In this document: positions 43,916 through 55,084 of the stretch, one piece after another
Position numbering within the stretch: the first letter of the stretch is position 1
Layout of the letters: the number at the start of each line of letters is the position of its first letter
Assembly (NCBI GenBank): GCA_907165135.1
Contig: OU015568.1
Span: 9,866,501-9,930,500, forward strand
DNA length: 64,000 bases
Reading direction: 5' to 3'
Origin: Oikopleura dioica
Lineage: Eukaryota; Chordata; Appendicularia; Copelata; Oikopleuridae
The notes under the pieces: generated by a model
Told to the model about the DNA's origin: nothing
Seen by the model: the letters and a program-made list of their open reading frames with translations, nothing else
The model's database searches: none
Made by a program: the position numbers and the translations under genes

Positions 43916-46779
43916 ATGAAATGCGTGATCCTTGTAGCTGGGCATGGAACTCTACTTGAGAATGAAATTCGAGAAAAAGGACCGAAAGAGCTCGTTGGAA
44001 TTCCAAAAGCGTTGCTGCCCGCTGTTGGAAAGAAAAAGATTCTCGATATTTGGTGGAAAATCGTCAACCAGCGAACGCTCTTTTCCGACGTTTATTTGGT
44101 CACGAATGCCGATAAGGAATGTTCGCAAAATATAGAATCTTAAGAAGATCTTTTTTTTTTGAAGAATTTTTTGTAGAATTGACTTGAGTACAAATATTAC
44201 GAACGATGGGCTACCGCAAACGACTTTCCAGTCAGCAATATCATCAATGACGGCAGCACCTCATCCCAAAACGCACTTGGAGCAGTAGAAGACCTCCAGC
44301 TTGTGCTCAAGTGAGTGAAAATGTGAAATTTTCATCAAATAACGCATACTGATGAGCTTAATTGACGCAAAACACGGGTGTTCGGATGCAGACTTGGGCT
44401 GCTTTGTTCTCATTTTGACGTGAAATCTGCGATATCTTTCGTCATCGACGGAATAATTTAAAATAATTTCAGTACTGTCGAAATCTCGGAAGACGTACTA
44501 GTTGTGGCTGGAGATATGCTTTTCGAAGAGAAATCGGTAGATATGGCACAAATCATTCGATTTTATTGAAGGTTCTTTAATTTTAATTAATGCAAGTCTA
44601 CATTCCAAGAAATCATGGAATTTCGCGGACGGAAAATCGACGAAATGTATTGAACCAAATAAGAGACGCAGCTCTGCGAGAAATCTAAAGAACCAGACAA
44701 ACCCACCAACTTATCGATGTATTATGAAATGGGAAAGAACGAAAGTACCCAGACTCGAGGGATTATCGAAGTAGACGATTCTGGGAGAATCACGAAATTG
44801 GCCGAGAAACCTTCTCAAACTGAAACTTCCTCGAGGTTCGGAAACTGGAGAAAGTTTTGAATTTATGATTTTTTAGACTTGCTTCAGTTGTCTTCTACGT
44901 TTTCTCAAGAAAAACTCTGAATTCATTACCAGAGTATCTCAGGAATGGTCTTTATTATAAGTTATAATTTATAACTTATAATTTATAAGGAAAGTTCTTA
45001 CATACTGAAATGTTATTATACAATCTATGAAACTTATTCTTTAATGTAAAACAAACTGCTGAATTTGTTTTATATTGTCCAAGAATAAGAAATCATGTAC
45101 TTGAGTATAACTTGTTCTCTTTGAAAGAAAAGAACTAGGGCGTCTTCAAAGATATTTCATAATTGAAAGTCCAATTAAGAAAAGCGACAACGCCCGATTC
45201 TAAAAGCTTTGGAAACTACTTATCCTGGTTAATTTCGCAAGAAAAAAGCGCTTTCTACGGACTAAAGATCCCAACGCGATTCAGCCTTATAGGAAAAAAC
45301 GTTGGCCTTGCTGAATATCAAGAATGGGTCGCCTATTTTCAGAATAAGAAGAACGATGCAACGAGTAATCAAAGCTTCACGGCAAGGACATATGCGCGTG
45401 TTGGGTTGATGGGAAATCCGTCCGATGGCTTCTTTGGAAAGACAATTGCGTTGTCGATTAAAAACTTTTGGGCGAGTGCGAGTATTCGAGAATCCCCAAC
45501 GCTGAATCTTATTCCTCATCCTTTGAATGATCCTACATCGTTTGGGCAGGGATAGACCGGTTAGTTAGAGCATTATAAAATAATACATTTATTGCCAATC
45601 ATCTCTTGTCGTTTTCTCTTTTTGTCGATTATCTAAGCTGATTTATGAATGTCATAATCTTCTAACCAGCAATAATTATTAATTTTAATCTTTGATACGT
45701 AGTAAATAGTCTTTTTTTACAATTTTATCCCACTTGTTAGATCAATGGCAGATCTCCATGCTATAAGCTGCCGAGAAGGGTACTTTGGCGGGCTGCGGCT
45801 TCTGCAGGCCACATGCAAAAGCTTTTACAGCTACTGCCATCGAAACGGAATAGGTAAGTGAACTGAATTCGATTCAATTGAACATCTATTGGAGCCCTTT
45901 CCCGAAAGAACTTCACCTTGAGCTACGATACAAATATCCCTCGCCAAGTCGGCCTCGCTGGGTCTTCTGCAATCGTAACTTCAACCCTCAAATGTCTGAT
46001 GAACTTCTTCAATCTCACTGACAGCGATCTACCAAAACCAAAACGAGCATCATTAGCATTGGACGTAGAAACATCCGAGCTGTTCATCCAAGCTGGCCTC
46101 CAAGACAGAGTCGTTCAGACTTATGAAGGCCTGGTTGACATGGATTTTGCGAAGGAACTTGTGGAGAAACAAGGATATGGGAATTATGAAAATTTGCATG
46201 TTCAAAATCTGCCTACATTCTTTCTTGTTTATTGTCCAAACCCGTCTGATTCTGGGAAGATTCATTCGAACGTCAAGCATCGTTGGCTCTCCGGCGATCA
46301 GGAAGTCATCGATGGGATGAACAATTTCAGGTCAGTAGCAATAAACAACAAATTGAAAAAGTAATCATTCGTTCGCTTATACTTTGCTCTAGAAACTTCA
46401 CAACAAATGCAAGGAAGGCGATCGAGTCCGAAAACTGGGAGGAATTACAAAAACTGATGAATCAAAACTTTGAGCAAAGACGAAAGTTGTACGGCGATGC
46501 TTGTTTGGGCGACGATAATTTGAACATGATCTCAATCGCAAGAAAATTTGGCGCCTCAGCTAAGTTTTCCGGCTCTGGTGGAGCGATTGTCGGACTTTTA
46601 CTAGAGAAGCAGCGGGAGATTGAAATGAAAGAAACATATCAGGTGATTGTTACATTTCTTTACATTAGTCTTTACAAAAGTAGTATATATTTTAGTTGCC
46701 TCTAATCAATATATTTTAGAAACATGGATATGTTTATGTACAAATAATTCCCCACTTTCCTGAAGCCAGCATGGATTAG
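43916..46779 (+). CDS. Bifunctional sugar nucleotidyltransferase - glucuronokinase (GHMP kinase) fusion
   Basis: The N-terminal half is a nucleotidyltransferase: MKCVILVAGHGTLLE with the PKALLP-type IPKALLPAVGKKKILDIWW loop, then VLVVAGDMLF with the metal-binding GD. The C-terminal half is a GHMP kinase of the glucuronokinase type. It has YARVGLMGNPSDGFFGKTIA (about 45390-45450), then REGYFGGLRLLQATCK, then the ATP loop RQVGLAGSSAIVTS (about 45930-45975) and the third motif KFSGSGGAIVGLL. It ends HFPEASMD at 46779. Plant glucuronokinase makes glucuronate-1-phosphate and a UDP-sugar pyrophosphorylase then makes UDP-glucuronate, so both steps may sit in one chain. Intron 44117-44188 is GA-AG. 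The intron before 45745 starts GATAG and does not fit GT-AG. Internal exons between 44560 and 45190 are tentative. Confidence 0.82.
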
Positions 46780-47045
46780 CATAAGCTTCTTTCTAGTCAA
46801 CTCTTACCTTTATTCTGTAGCGGGAATATTTATAAATTATAATATTCATCAAGAAATTCGAATCATTGTGCAATTTTGAAACTCTGCCATATATTTACCA
46901 TATTCTTCATCCTTGATTCCAACGATAATTAAAACATAAGCGGAAAATATCGGAAATTTGAATTTTTAGTCGTTTTATTATTCGTTTGAAGAAAATGTAC
47001 AGTTTTAAATTAGTTAGAGTAATGGAAACAGAGAGAGAAAGTGAT

Positions 47046-47474
47046 TTAGCAGTCGGAAAATTCATCACTAGAAATGTTCGAGTGCTCAGAAGCGGCTTGC
47101 TCTCGAGCCTTTCTGAGCTTGATTCGTCGGTTTTGGAACCAGTACTGGATTGATTTAGCATCAAGCTTCATCATTTGAGCGAGTTTGACGCGGAGATGTC
47201 GGTCAGGGTACTTGGTCGTCTTGAAGACTTCTTCCAGGTGGTTGAGCTGGAGCGAGTTGAATTGAGTGCGGCGGTTTCGACTGTTGAGTGAATTTTGAAG
47301 GTTTTCTTTTGGCGAAATTGATTCTTGCTTTTGTTGGAGAGGAACATCCACAGATTTGATGAGTTGTCGAGCGAGACAGGGAATGGTTATGAGAGGCACA
47401 GCAGCGGCGTATTTGATTTCCTCCCATCGGAGGATTCGGTCGATTCCGAAGGCGAGTTCGATAGAGTTGACCAT
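47046..47474 (-). CDS. Intronless homeobox protein, paired-like
   Basis: A single open frame of 142 codons is seen. The homeodomain spans about residues 65-124: RNRRTQFNSLQLNHLEEVF, then YPDRHLRVKLAQMMKLDAKS, then IQYWFQNRRIKLRKARE. YPD and Gln at position 50 point to the paired-like (PRD-like) class. Residue 47, normally Val or Ile and in contact with DNA, is Tyr. The C-terminal tail is only about 17 residues and Ser/Asp-rich. A short intronless gene could be a retrocopy or a divergent larvacean homeobox. The orthology group cannot be set by eye. Confidence 0.85.
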   Translation of the reverse strand: MVNSIELAFGIDRILRWEEIKYAAAVPLITIPCLARQLIKSVDVPLQQKQESISPKENLQNSLNSRNRRTQFNSLQLNHLEEVFKTTKYPDRHLRVKLAQMMKLDAKSIQYWFQNRRIKLRKAREQAASEHSNISSDEFSDC

Positions 47475-48510
47475 TTTTGGATTGGTTGGATGTTTAATTT
47501 ACTATTCGAGCTGTTTAAGTTTTGATTGTGATGTTACGGTTGTCGACGGTGACTTTATACGATCTCGCGGCGCTCAGATGATGGCGCCAAATTGCGAAGG
47601 AGGGTGGGACAGGCGGCGCCAAAATTGAACTATCTGCTACACCAGATGGCCCAATTTGCATTGACGCTGATCACCGCCACTCGTTGCAGCCAGTCGGTAG
47701 ATCCATATCACTTGTCTCTGATCTTCACACCTTGAACTCGTTATATTTCCATCATTCTTGTTGTAGTTCTGTAGTTTTTGCGTCATCGCGGTAGATGCTC
47801 CGAGCTCCTTAGGATGGTAATTTGAATTTCTAATTTTAATGTATCTTATAAAATAATAAACAACAACAAGAAAATAGTAAAGAGTTCTCGTAATTTCTTA
47901 TCAATCCCATTTCGATAGCTATGCCTAATAGACATACAAAGAACATAATGTAAGAACATAATGTAACAAAATTTATGTTCTTACTAATAAGTTTTGACAA
48001 ACCAGAGTCGTTTCGAGGGAACTGCTTTCGAAAGTCTCTAAACTTCAGAGGAGAGAGGCCCAATAGGCCAATTGCCTATCGGCAATAGGCCCGAGGTTTT
48101 GAATCCCCAAAACTTCAATTTCCGTATTTTTAGTCAAGGGGCATTAATAATGTCGCATTATTCAAAGAGATATTGTTTGAGAAATATCTGATGGGGACAT
48201 TTTCTTCACTAAAAATGTCCAGGGAAGATCAAATAATTGGCGTGACCGTGTGAAGTACTCTAAGATGCATTATGCGCAGGTAGATCAGAAATCGATGCGA
48301 AGCGCGATTGCAATCAGCGATCACCTGGGCTTGGAAGTGATGCAAATTCGTGATTTTTGTTCGTTTACAAATTGCAGATTACTATCAGCTGCTCCGAAAC
48401 TAGTTCACAGGGCCTTCTTTACTTTTCTCTTTCTGCTCACCTGTCGGGATGCTTGTCATTTGCATAACCTAATTTATAATTTTTAAGAAATTCGTGAAGG
48501 ACATCGAAAA
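47475..48510. other. Intergenic, homeobox to POLK
   Basis: A small palindromic run occurs at about 48058-48095 (GGCCAATTGCC...GGCAATAGGCC). No gene was seen. Confidence 0.4.
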
Positions 48511-51500
48511 ATGACGGGTGTGAATATGAACAAGGCCGGAATGGAAGGAGCTCCGAAAGAAGAAATAAACCGTATTTACGAAGAGTGCACAAAAAATAGC
48601 GATTTTACAAAGAAACAAAAAGAGCAAGAACAAAAATATATCGATTATGCTCTAATTGTAAAACAACGAGTTGAAATTGCTAGCCCCGATGAAATCGAGA
48701 GTGCACGAAAAACTATGCAAGAAGCGGTTAAACGAGCGAGAGAGGGCTTGGACTTTAGTAGAGTGCTGGTTCATGTGGGCAAGGATAGAAATATGTTATG
48801 TATATTTTTATGTTCAAAACGTTATTATTTACGAACCTTTGATCAGGATTGATATAAGTAGAAATGTAGATAGACATTTTTACGTGCAGGTGGATCAAAG
48901 TAAAATATCAGAATGTAGATCATAATTTCAGGGTGTCTAAATTGGACAAAATTTCCGGGTCTGGCCGACCATTTTCCGGCCAATAATTTTTTTTCGGGTT
49001 TGAACCGGCCAAAATCCAATCCAATTCCAATTTAGCCCAATAATCCAATAATTAGCCAATTATAATATTCACCAATCTAGCCAATTTTCCAATTATTTTC
49101 CGATTCCAATAAAAATCCGAATCCGATAAAAATCCGACAAAAATTACCTCCCAAAAATTTTTCCGATTTATATAATCATATTTCTTCTCTAACAAACTAA
49201 AGAAAAGACTTTAAAAATTGCTCTTTGGACCCAAACGTACACTTATTCCACTAATTGTAGCCATTATTCGGTAAAATTTAGGAGTATTTTGGTTAAAATT
49301 TGATCAAAACGGCTGATTCGGCTGGTTGCCCAACAATTTTCCAGTATTCCAATATATTTTCGCCGCCAATTTGCCCATTTTAGCCCCGATTTCCAATTTA
49401 TCCCAACTATCCAATAATGCCCAATAATCCGAAATATCCAACAAAAACCGGGGCCAGATCCAACCAATTTCCGGCTATTTTCCAAAATAGGCCAATCCAA
49501 CTATCCAATCCAATTTTGTCCGTCCAAATTAGACACCCTGATAATTTAAAGAGATAATTATTACCTTCAAAATTTTACAACATCTATCCTTTGAAGATAT
49601 GGACATGTTCTTTGCAGCAGTTGAAGAGCTCGATGATCCAACATTGAAAGAAAAGATATTCGCCGTTGGTTCTATGGGAATGCTCTGCACTTCGAACTAC
49701 AGGGCGCGTAAATACGGAATTCGCGCTGGAATGCCTGGCTTTATCGGAGCAAAGCTCGCTGAAAAGTTGGCAAAAGAAAAGCTTCATCTTGTGCCGACCC
49801 GGCATGATCGATACGCTGAGGTTTCGAAGCAGGCGCAGGAAGTTTTTGGACAGTACGATTCGAACTTCGCGATGATGTCTCTTGACGAAGCGTACATGGA
49901 TTTCACCGAGCACTTAGAAGCTCGACTGACGATGACTGATGAACAAAAAACCTTCGATAATGTTCTCTACGGGAACGACATCGAATCAGCAGTTAAAGAA
50001 ATGAGACATCGTGTGTTTTTAGCGACAGGCTTGACCTGCTCCGCTGGATACGGGCCAAACGTGATGGTGTCGAAAATTGCGTCTGATATGAACAAACCAA
50101 ATGGTCAATTCGCAGTTGCACATGATGAAAACTCAGTTCTTGAGTTTCTACGGCCCCTTGCCATTAGAAAAATTCCCGGAATAGGGAAACGACAAAACTT
50201 GCTCCTGAAAACTGCGTTAGATATAAATACTGTTGGAGATTTGGTGGATAAGCAACATTTTCTTCCATTTTTGCATGAAGACGGTGGCAGCTCTCATGGC
50301 TTTCTTGCAAGTGTTATTGCCGGATATAGTAGTGCGTTTGTGCCACAGAGTGGACCTCAAAAATCGAGAGGGAAAGAGAGCTCTTTTCAGGCAACAAGAA
50401 AGAGTTCAATATTCTTCTTTTTTCATTTTGTTGAAGCAAAATCATGAACTCCCAAAAAGTGATGTTGATACACTTCTTAAAATCCTCCGCGAGCTATCTG
50501 AACAGCTCGGCGATCATTGCAAAAAGGCTGAAGTCTCCGGAGCTGGTTTCACGCTCAAAGTCAAAACTGACAAATTCGATCTTTTCACGCGATCAAAGAA
50601 TTTGCCGAGAGCCATCAACGACGGGGAAGAGATATTCAAGATTGCAGAGAAGATGTTTATGAAAGAGTTTGGCGGGGAAGGCCGAAAATACAGACTTCTT
50701 GGAGTTTCGCTGAAAGATTTTAAGGAGAAGAGTGATAATAGAATGATAACGTCGTTTTTCGAAGCTTCTGAAAATAAAAACAAAGGTATTAGCAATGCTG
50801 GAGAACATGGTTACATCTATTTTTAGAGAAAGAAAAGGATGAAGCTGTATTTTGGACGAAAACTTCACCACAACAAGCGGCAAATGAGCGCGTTCCTTTG
50901 AAAGAAAGCAGGCCGAATTTTTGGAATCTTCCCGAGAACGATGAAAATGTATCTTCAAAAGCAACGCGAAAAACTAATAGCCCTAAAAAATCGCCAGCAA
51001 AGTTCGTCAGAAGAACGAATTTGCCCTTATCGTCAAAGCCAGGGCCGTCAAGAGTTATTGATCTTGAGGATTTCTCTGACGATTCTCGAGGTTCAACCAT
51101 TTCAACTGGCGGACGACCGAATTTTTGGAACTTGCCGCATGAAAATCAAGCTGACGAGCCTGGTCCTTCCACCAGCAATGCTAGAGCCGTCGAGATTGAC
51201 TATATTTCTGATGATTCAAGGAGCTCCACAATATCAAATCTTTCTTCATGCTCGTCAACATTGCTGATCAAAAAAAGAACAACGATGAGCAGAGAAGTGC
51301 CAAAGCTCGTTGAAGAGTACCAAAATATGGGAGAAGAAGCCTTACAAACTCGCCTGGAAGATATTATTTGCCCAGAAGAGCTAGAGGAGTTAAGAAAATT
51401 TCAAAACGAAGCTCCCAAGCCGACCATTTACGGTAAACAAGTTTTGATTGACCAGGAGTTAAAATCTATTTAGTAAAACCAAAAACTGATCAATCAAAAA

Positions 51501-51697
51501 AATCCAAGCCAAAACCAACTTCAAGAAAAGCCACAAAGAAGAGTCCCAGTACAAAGAAAACCCTCCCAAAAACTTCCATAAAGGACAGTGCAATTTCCAA
51601 AATGTTCCAAAAAGCTCAAAAGCGAAAATCCGACGAAGCCAACTTGACTCAAAACAAGAAACCTCACAATTCATCTACCATTGAAATCTTATCCTGA
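48511..51697 (+). CDS. POLK: DNA polymerase kappa (Y family)
   Basis: Pol kappa is a translesion polymerase. The start MTGVNMNKAGMEGAPKEEIN matches the kappa-specific N-clasp. A GC-AG intron (48779-49596) holding a TIR element splits the first catalytic motif, VDMDMFFAAVEE. GSMGMLCTSNYRARKYGIRA and MPGFIGAKL (fingers) follow, then the second catalytic motif MSLDEAYMDF. IPGIGKRQ is the helix-hairpin-helix thumb. The little-finger/PAD domain starts after another GC-AG intron (about 50394-50447) with QNHELPKSDVD and KKAEVSGAGFTLKVKT. The long tail lacks a clear UBZ zinc finger. It has two copies of an RPNFWNLP plus ID..SDDSR.STIS module, then a Lys-rich end finishing STIEILS at 51697. Confidence 0.93.
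48929..49540. mobile_element. hAT-like TIR element (MITE) in POLK intron 1
   Basis: The 612-bp element starts CAGGGTGTCTAAATTGGACA and ends with the mirrored TCCAAATTAGACACCCTG. Both sides carry ATAATTT (48922-48928 and 49541-49547), a target duplication of 7 bp. CAGGG ends and a duplication near 8 bp suggest the hAT superfamily. The interior is made of degenerate CCAAT/CCAATAATCC-type short repeats and has no coding capacity. Confidence 0.85.
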
Positions 51698-53119
51698 TTC
51701 TTTCATTATTCAACACTTTTCGATAACTTTTTCTTTACATTTTCCCAACTGATAATAAAATTCAAATTATATTCAAAAACGGGATTATGAGCATTTCAAT
51801 TTTGAAAAACTCAGCCTATGTTGAAATCTCTGTGAAAATGAAGCGGGTTTTTAGAAAGCTTTTCTAAGCATGTTTATGACTTTTATGTGAATATCAAGCA
51901 ACTAAAGGATAAGTGCTTAATTAGATCTTGTAATTTTGAAAGACCTAAAGTTCTCATATAAGTATGTAGAAGAATATCAAGCCCAAGCTGAGCAATTTTA
52001 GCAAGAGCAACGATCAAGTCAGCTGCGAAATGTCAAGTAGGCCCGGAGCTACTTTTTTGTCAGATTTTTTTCATCGCAACGGCTTTTTTTTTGTTATTTT
52101 TTTCATCGTCTTCTTACTCAAGGGCGCTCGAAAACTTATCTGACTTGGAGACAGCGAAAAACTCAGTTTCACTTTTCAAAATTTCATCGAAAAAATAGAC
52201 CTTCCAAAGGATGTTTTCTGATTTAACAAAGAACTTCCGCAATTCTTTCAGGAAGATGCGGAAGAGCGAAGAAAGGGTGAGCAAGAGAACGCAGAGCTTG
52301 AACATCAATAGAAGCTACTCCACTGATGCACATATTTATAGCGTCAGTTTTATGGACTGCCAAGAAGCTCAGAATAATTCGATTACGCAGAATAGGTTTG
52401 TTCTGCGGTTCATCGATGCTTATTTACGATAGTTCTTTGCGCAATTTTTGCGCTCGTCTTTGCTTGGAGAATATGAGGCTAATTATTTTATATAGACTTT
52501 AAATAAATACCAAGTAAAATGTTTCTCTTACGAACGGCTATTAATTCTTATATAAATTTTAGAATGGTAGTTTTTTCTTTTATAGTCAAAATACATTTAA
52601 AATTGAGCATAATATGTCACATATTTTATGTGTTATAAAGATCTAAAATATCTTATAAAGATCATAATTATATCATATAACTTATATCAAGTTATTTTTA
52701 TGATCACTTTTGTCTGACAACCTTCAGTTCACCTATTAATTATGTAAGAAAACAATTTGGGAAATTCATTATGAGAGATGCAAATATTGAAACAATTTTA
52801 ATCTCAGTCTAATCACCAAAATACCTCGCCCCAAGCGTCACTAGAAAAATATTTTTCAACGCAATTTTGCGTTAGCGTGAAATCTTCGCGGACAGTTGCT
52901 TTAGATCGCTGAGCGAATTCAAGAAACGAGATAATCCACTGTTGCGAGTCAAATCCTCCTTCTCGCTCGGCAGAATGAGCAAAACCCGGACCTCCACATC
53001 GAGGTAATTCAAATTAGCGTGCGCAGGGGGCGTTTTTGAAAGTACCGCGCGCCGCTCATTGGAGAACGCGAATTTGCGGGACCTTCAAAATTACTTGAAC
53101 GTTTTTTAGTTTTTCTGCA
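51698..53119. other. Intergenic, POLK to PH gene
   Basis: A + frame at 52211-52432 (MFSDLTKNFRNSFRKMRKSE) is basic and protein-like but isolated. 52440-52800 is very AT-rich with a run of TATAAAGAT-type near-repeats (52620-52690). No other feature was seen. Confidence 0.3.
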
Positions 53120-54236
53120 ATGTCCGATGTATCACAGCTGAAAAGGAAGGTTAAAATAAGAAAGAGAGAATATCGTAGAAAGCTTCATTTCAACCCTGAT
53201 AAGTATAAAAGGCTACATGCGGGTGAAATTTGGAGATACGGGCTGGAAACGCCACTATGCGATTCTTCACCAGGATACAATTATGCTTTACTCGGAGAAA
53301 TACGACGTTAATCCTGTAATGGAGACTTCCTTGATCGGGAATATTGTCGCTCCGGGAGAAACTTATACAAGAAAGAAACATTCCTTCTGCGTAAAAGGGG
53401 CACATACACATCTTCTTTTCAGGAAAGCTCAAACTGTAAACGCGCAGTTGTATAATTTATAATTATCGTAAAGAACTTCGAAATCGTTAGAGCTATCGTA
53501 AGTTGTAAAGATAAAGAGGATCTGTTCCGCTGGATGAACGCGGTCTCCCTCGCGTCAATAGGCTACGATGCTGACGAATGCAAAACTATTGGAATAAAAA
53601 AAAATAGATACAATTCATGCTCGATTCGGATGAACCGTGGAAGAAAAGTATTCAAAGTTTATTGAAACAATGCTAATGAAATGAATAAACGTAATTTTTT
53701 AAAGCAAAATGCGTCAATTGGAAGTGACGGACAATCGATTTCTTCTAAAGAAGACGATCTCCTGAGCGACATGTCACTTGTTCAAATGAAGATTTCAAGA
53801 GAAGAAACCCTCTTCCGGAAGAACGCGCAAATGCAAAAGTCAAAAAGCACGACATCGGACATCATGAGGCTCGTTGATGTCGTCGATATTACTTCTGGCC
53901 TTACTCGCAAACAGGTAGAAAGTGCTGCGACTATCCTTCCTGAAACTTTCCTAGACAATGAAAAGACGCGCAGAAAACCTTTCCTCCGATCCGAAGCTAA
54001 ACGAGCTCCTCCACAAAAAGCTCCAGCTTGAAAGAGAGCTTCGTTCAATGACGACAGACTTGGAGATAATCGAAAAACTACTCGATGTTCCCCCGACAAA
54101 CGAAATTATTGACGATTTTCTCCAAAAACATGGAGACATAATTCCCAATTTGAAGGGAGAAACGAGCTCCCTAGAAGATTCTCTTTCCAGCCCGCAATCG
54201 GATATTTCCTCAGCTACTGTAGATTCGCTTTGGTAA
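53120..54236 (+). CDS. PH-domain protein with coiled-coil tail, PLEKHA-like
   Basis: PH domains bind phosphoinositides or proteins at membranes. The Met at 53120 gives MSDVSQLK and then, after a GA-AG intron (53146-53203), SIKGYMRVKFGDTGWKRHYA and MLYSEKYDVNPVMETSLIG. A second GA-AG intron (53423-53502) leads to CKDKEDLFRWMNAVSLASIG, the C-terminal PH helix with its invariant Trp. A Ser-rich segment follows (53681-53913, ending TRKQ). A GT-AG intron (53914 to about 53955) leads to a coiled coil (LNELLHKKLQLERELRSM) and a Ser/Asp-rich end at 54236. The strand order and spacing resemble the PLEKHA group. One junction near 53640-53706 is not settled. Confidence 0.72.
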
Positions 54237-54464
54237 GCAAGTGCTTGTAGTTACATTCAGGCCATCCCAAAAACATAAACTTTCTGTAAAATTGCCATTC
54301 TGCACAAAAAACAAGAAACTCACAAATAAAGAACGGTCGAACTCTTCACAATCGTGCGTCGATTTGTATGTAATTTGATATATTTTGAAATGGAACAGTA
54401 CAGTAAGTGGCAGTCGAAAATTGGTAGAATCTACCAGGTAGATATTTACATCTCTCGCTCTTGT

Positions 54465-54921
54465 CTATTTTTCGAAATATTTCTTTGACTTTGTTGTAGC
54501 GGTTTTCTTTGTGAGCATTCTGTTGTAAGCTCTGGTGACAGCTCTTATGGTCTGGAAATCTATCGGGAAGTGACTGTCAAGTTTCACTTCTTTTTTTGAG
54601 GGACTGCAAGGAGTTTGTCTTGTAGGACTAGCATAAGCTGGTGTTGGTGGTGGAGACGGTGATTCTTGTTTGATTTCAGGTTCCTTGAATTTTGATTGTG
54701 TAGACAAGAGCTGATCGAGATGGTCAATCGCATTTATGCCGCTCCCCTAAAGATATTAAAAAAGGAGATTCTTGAGCACCAACCGTTGGGATAGATTCGA
54801 CCTCCGGGATTTCTTCATTCGAAGATGCCTGTTTCTTCTTGGAGTCCTTCTTTTTCCATCCTCTAAATTTACTTTTTGCTCTTGCTTTTCTTCTCTGTTG
54901 ATATCTGCTCTTAGAACCCAT
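54465..54921 (-). CDS. Small basic protein, unknown
   Basis: The Met at 54921 begins MGSKSRYQQRRKARAKSKFR. Skipping a 37-nt GT-AG intron (GTTGGTGCTC...TCTTTAG) joins to GSGINAIDHLDQLLSTQSKF and a Ser/Pro-rich stretch (ESPSPPPTPAYASPTRQTP). It ends TIRAVTRAYNRMLTKKTATT and KSKKYFEK at 54465. The Lys/Arg-rich N-terminus suggests a nuclear or nucleolar RNA-binding protein. It starts 164 bp after RFC1 on the same strand, so it may be a third cistron of a DHX15-RFC1 operon. Confidence 0.6.
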
Positions 54922-55084
54922 TTTTATGCAAAAGAACAAATCTGAAAATATAAATGTAACAGGTGTGCTCCAACAAAAATGACGAGCGATTTGGAATTAA
55001 ATGTGTATTTTTGTAATTGAACTTTTTTCAGTAAGTGGCAGTGCAGAATCACTCGATATCTACATGTAGCTCTAGCATAATCAT

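Noticed and set aside
44949-44995. AT-rich palindrome TTATAAGTTATAATTTATAACTTATAA as a possible element end.
   Set aside because: It is short, simple-sequence and lies in a probable intron without inverted ends or target duplication.
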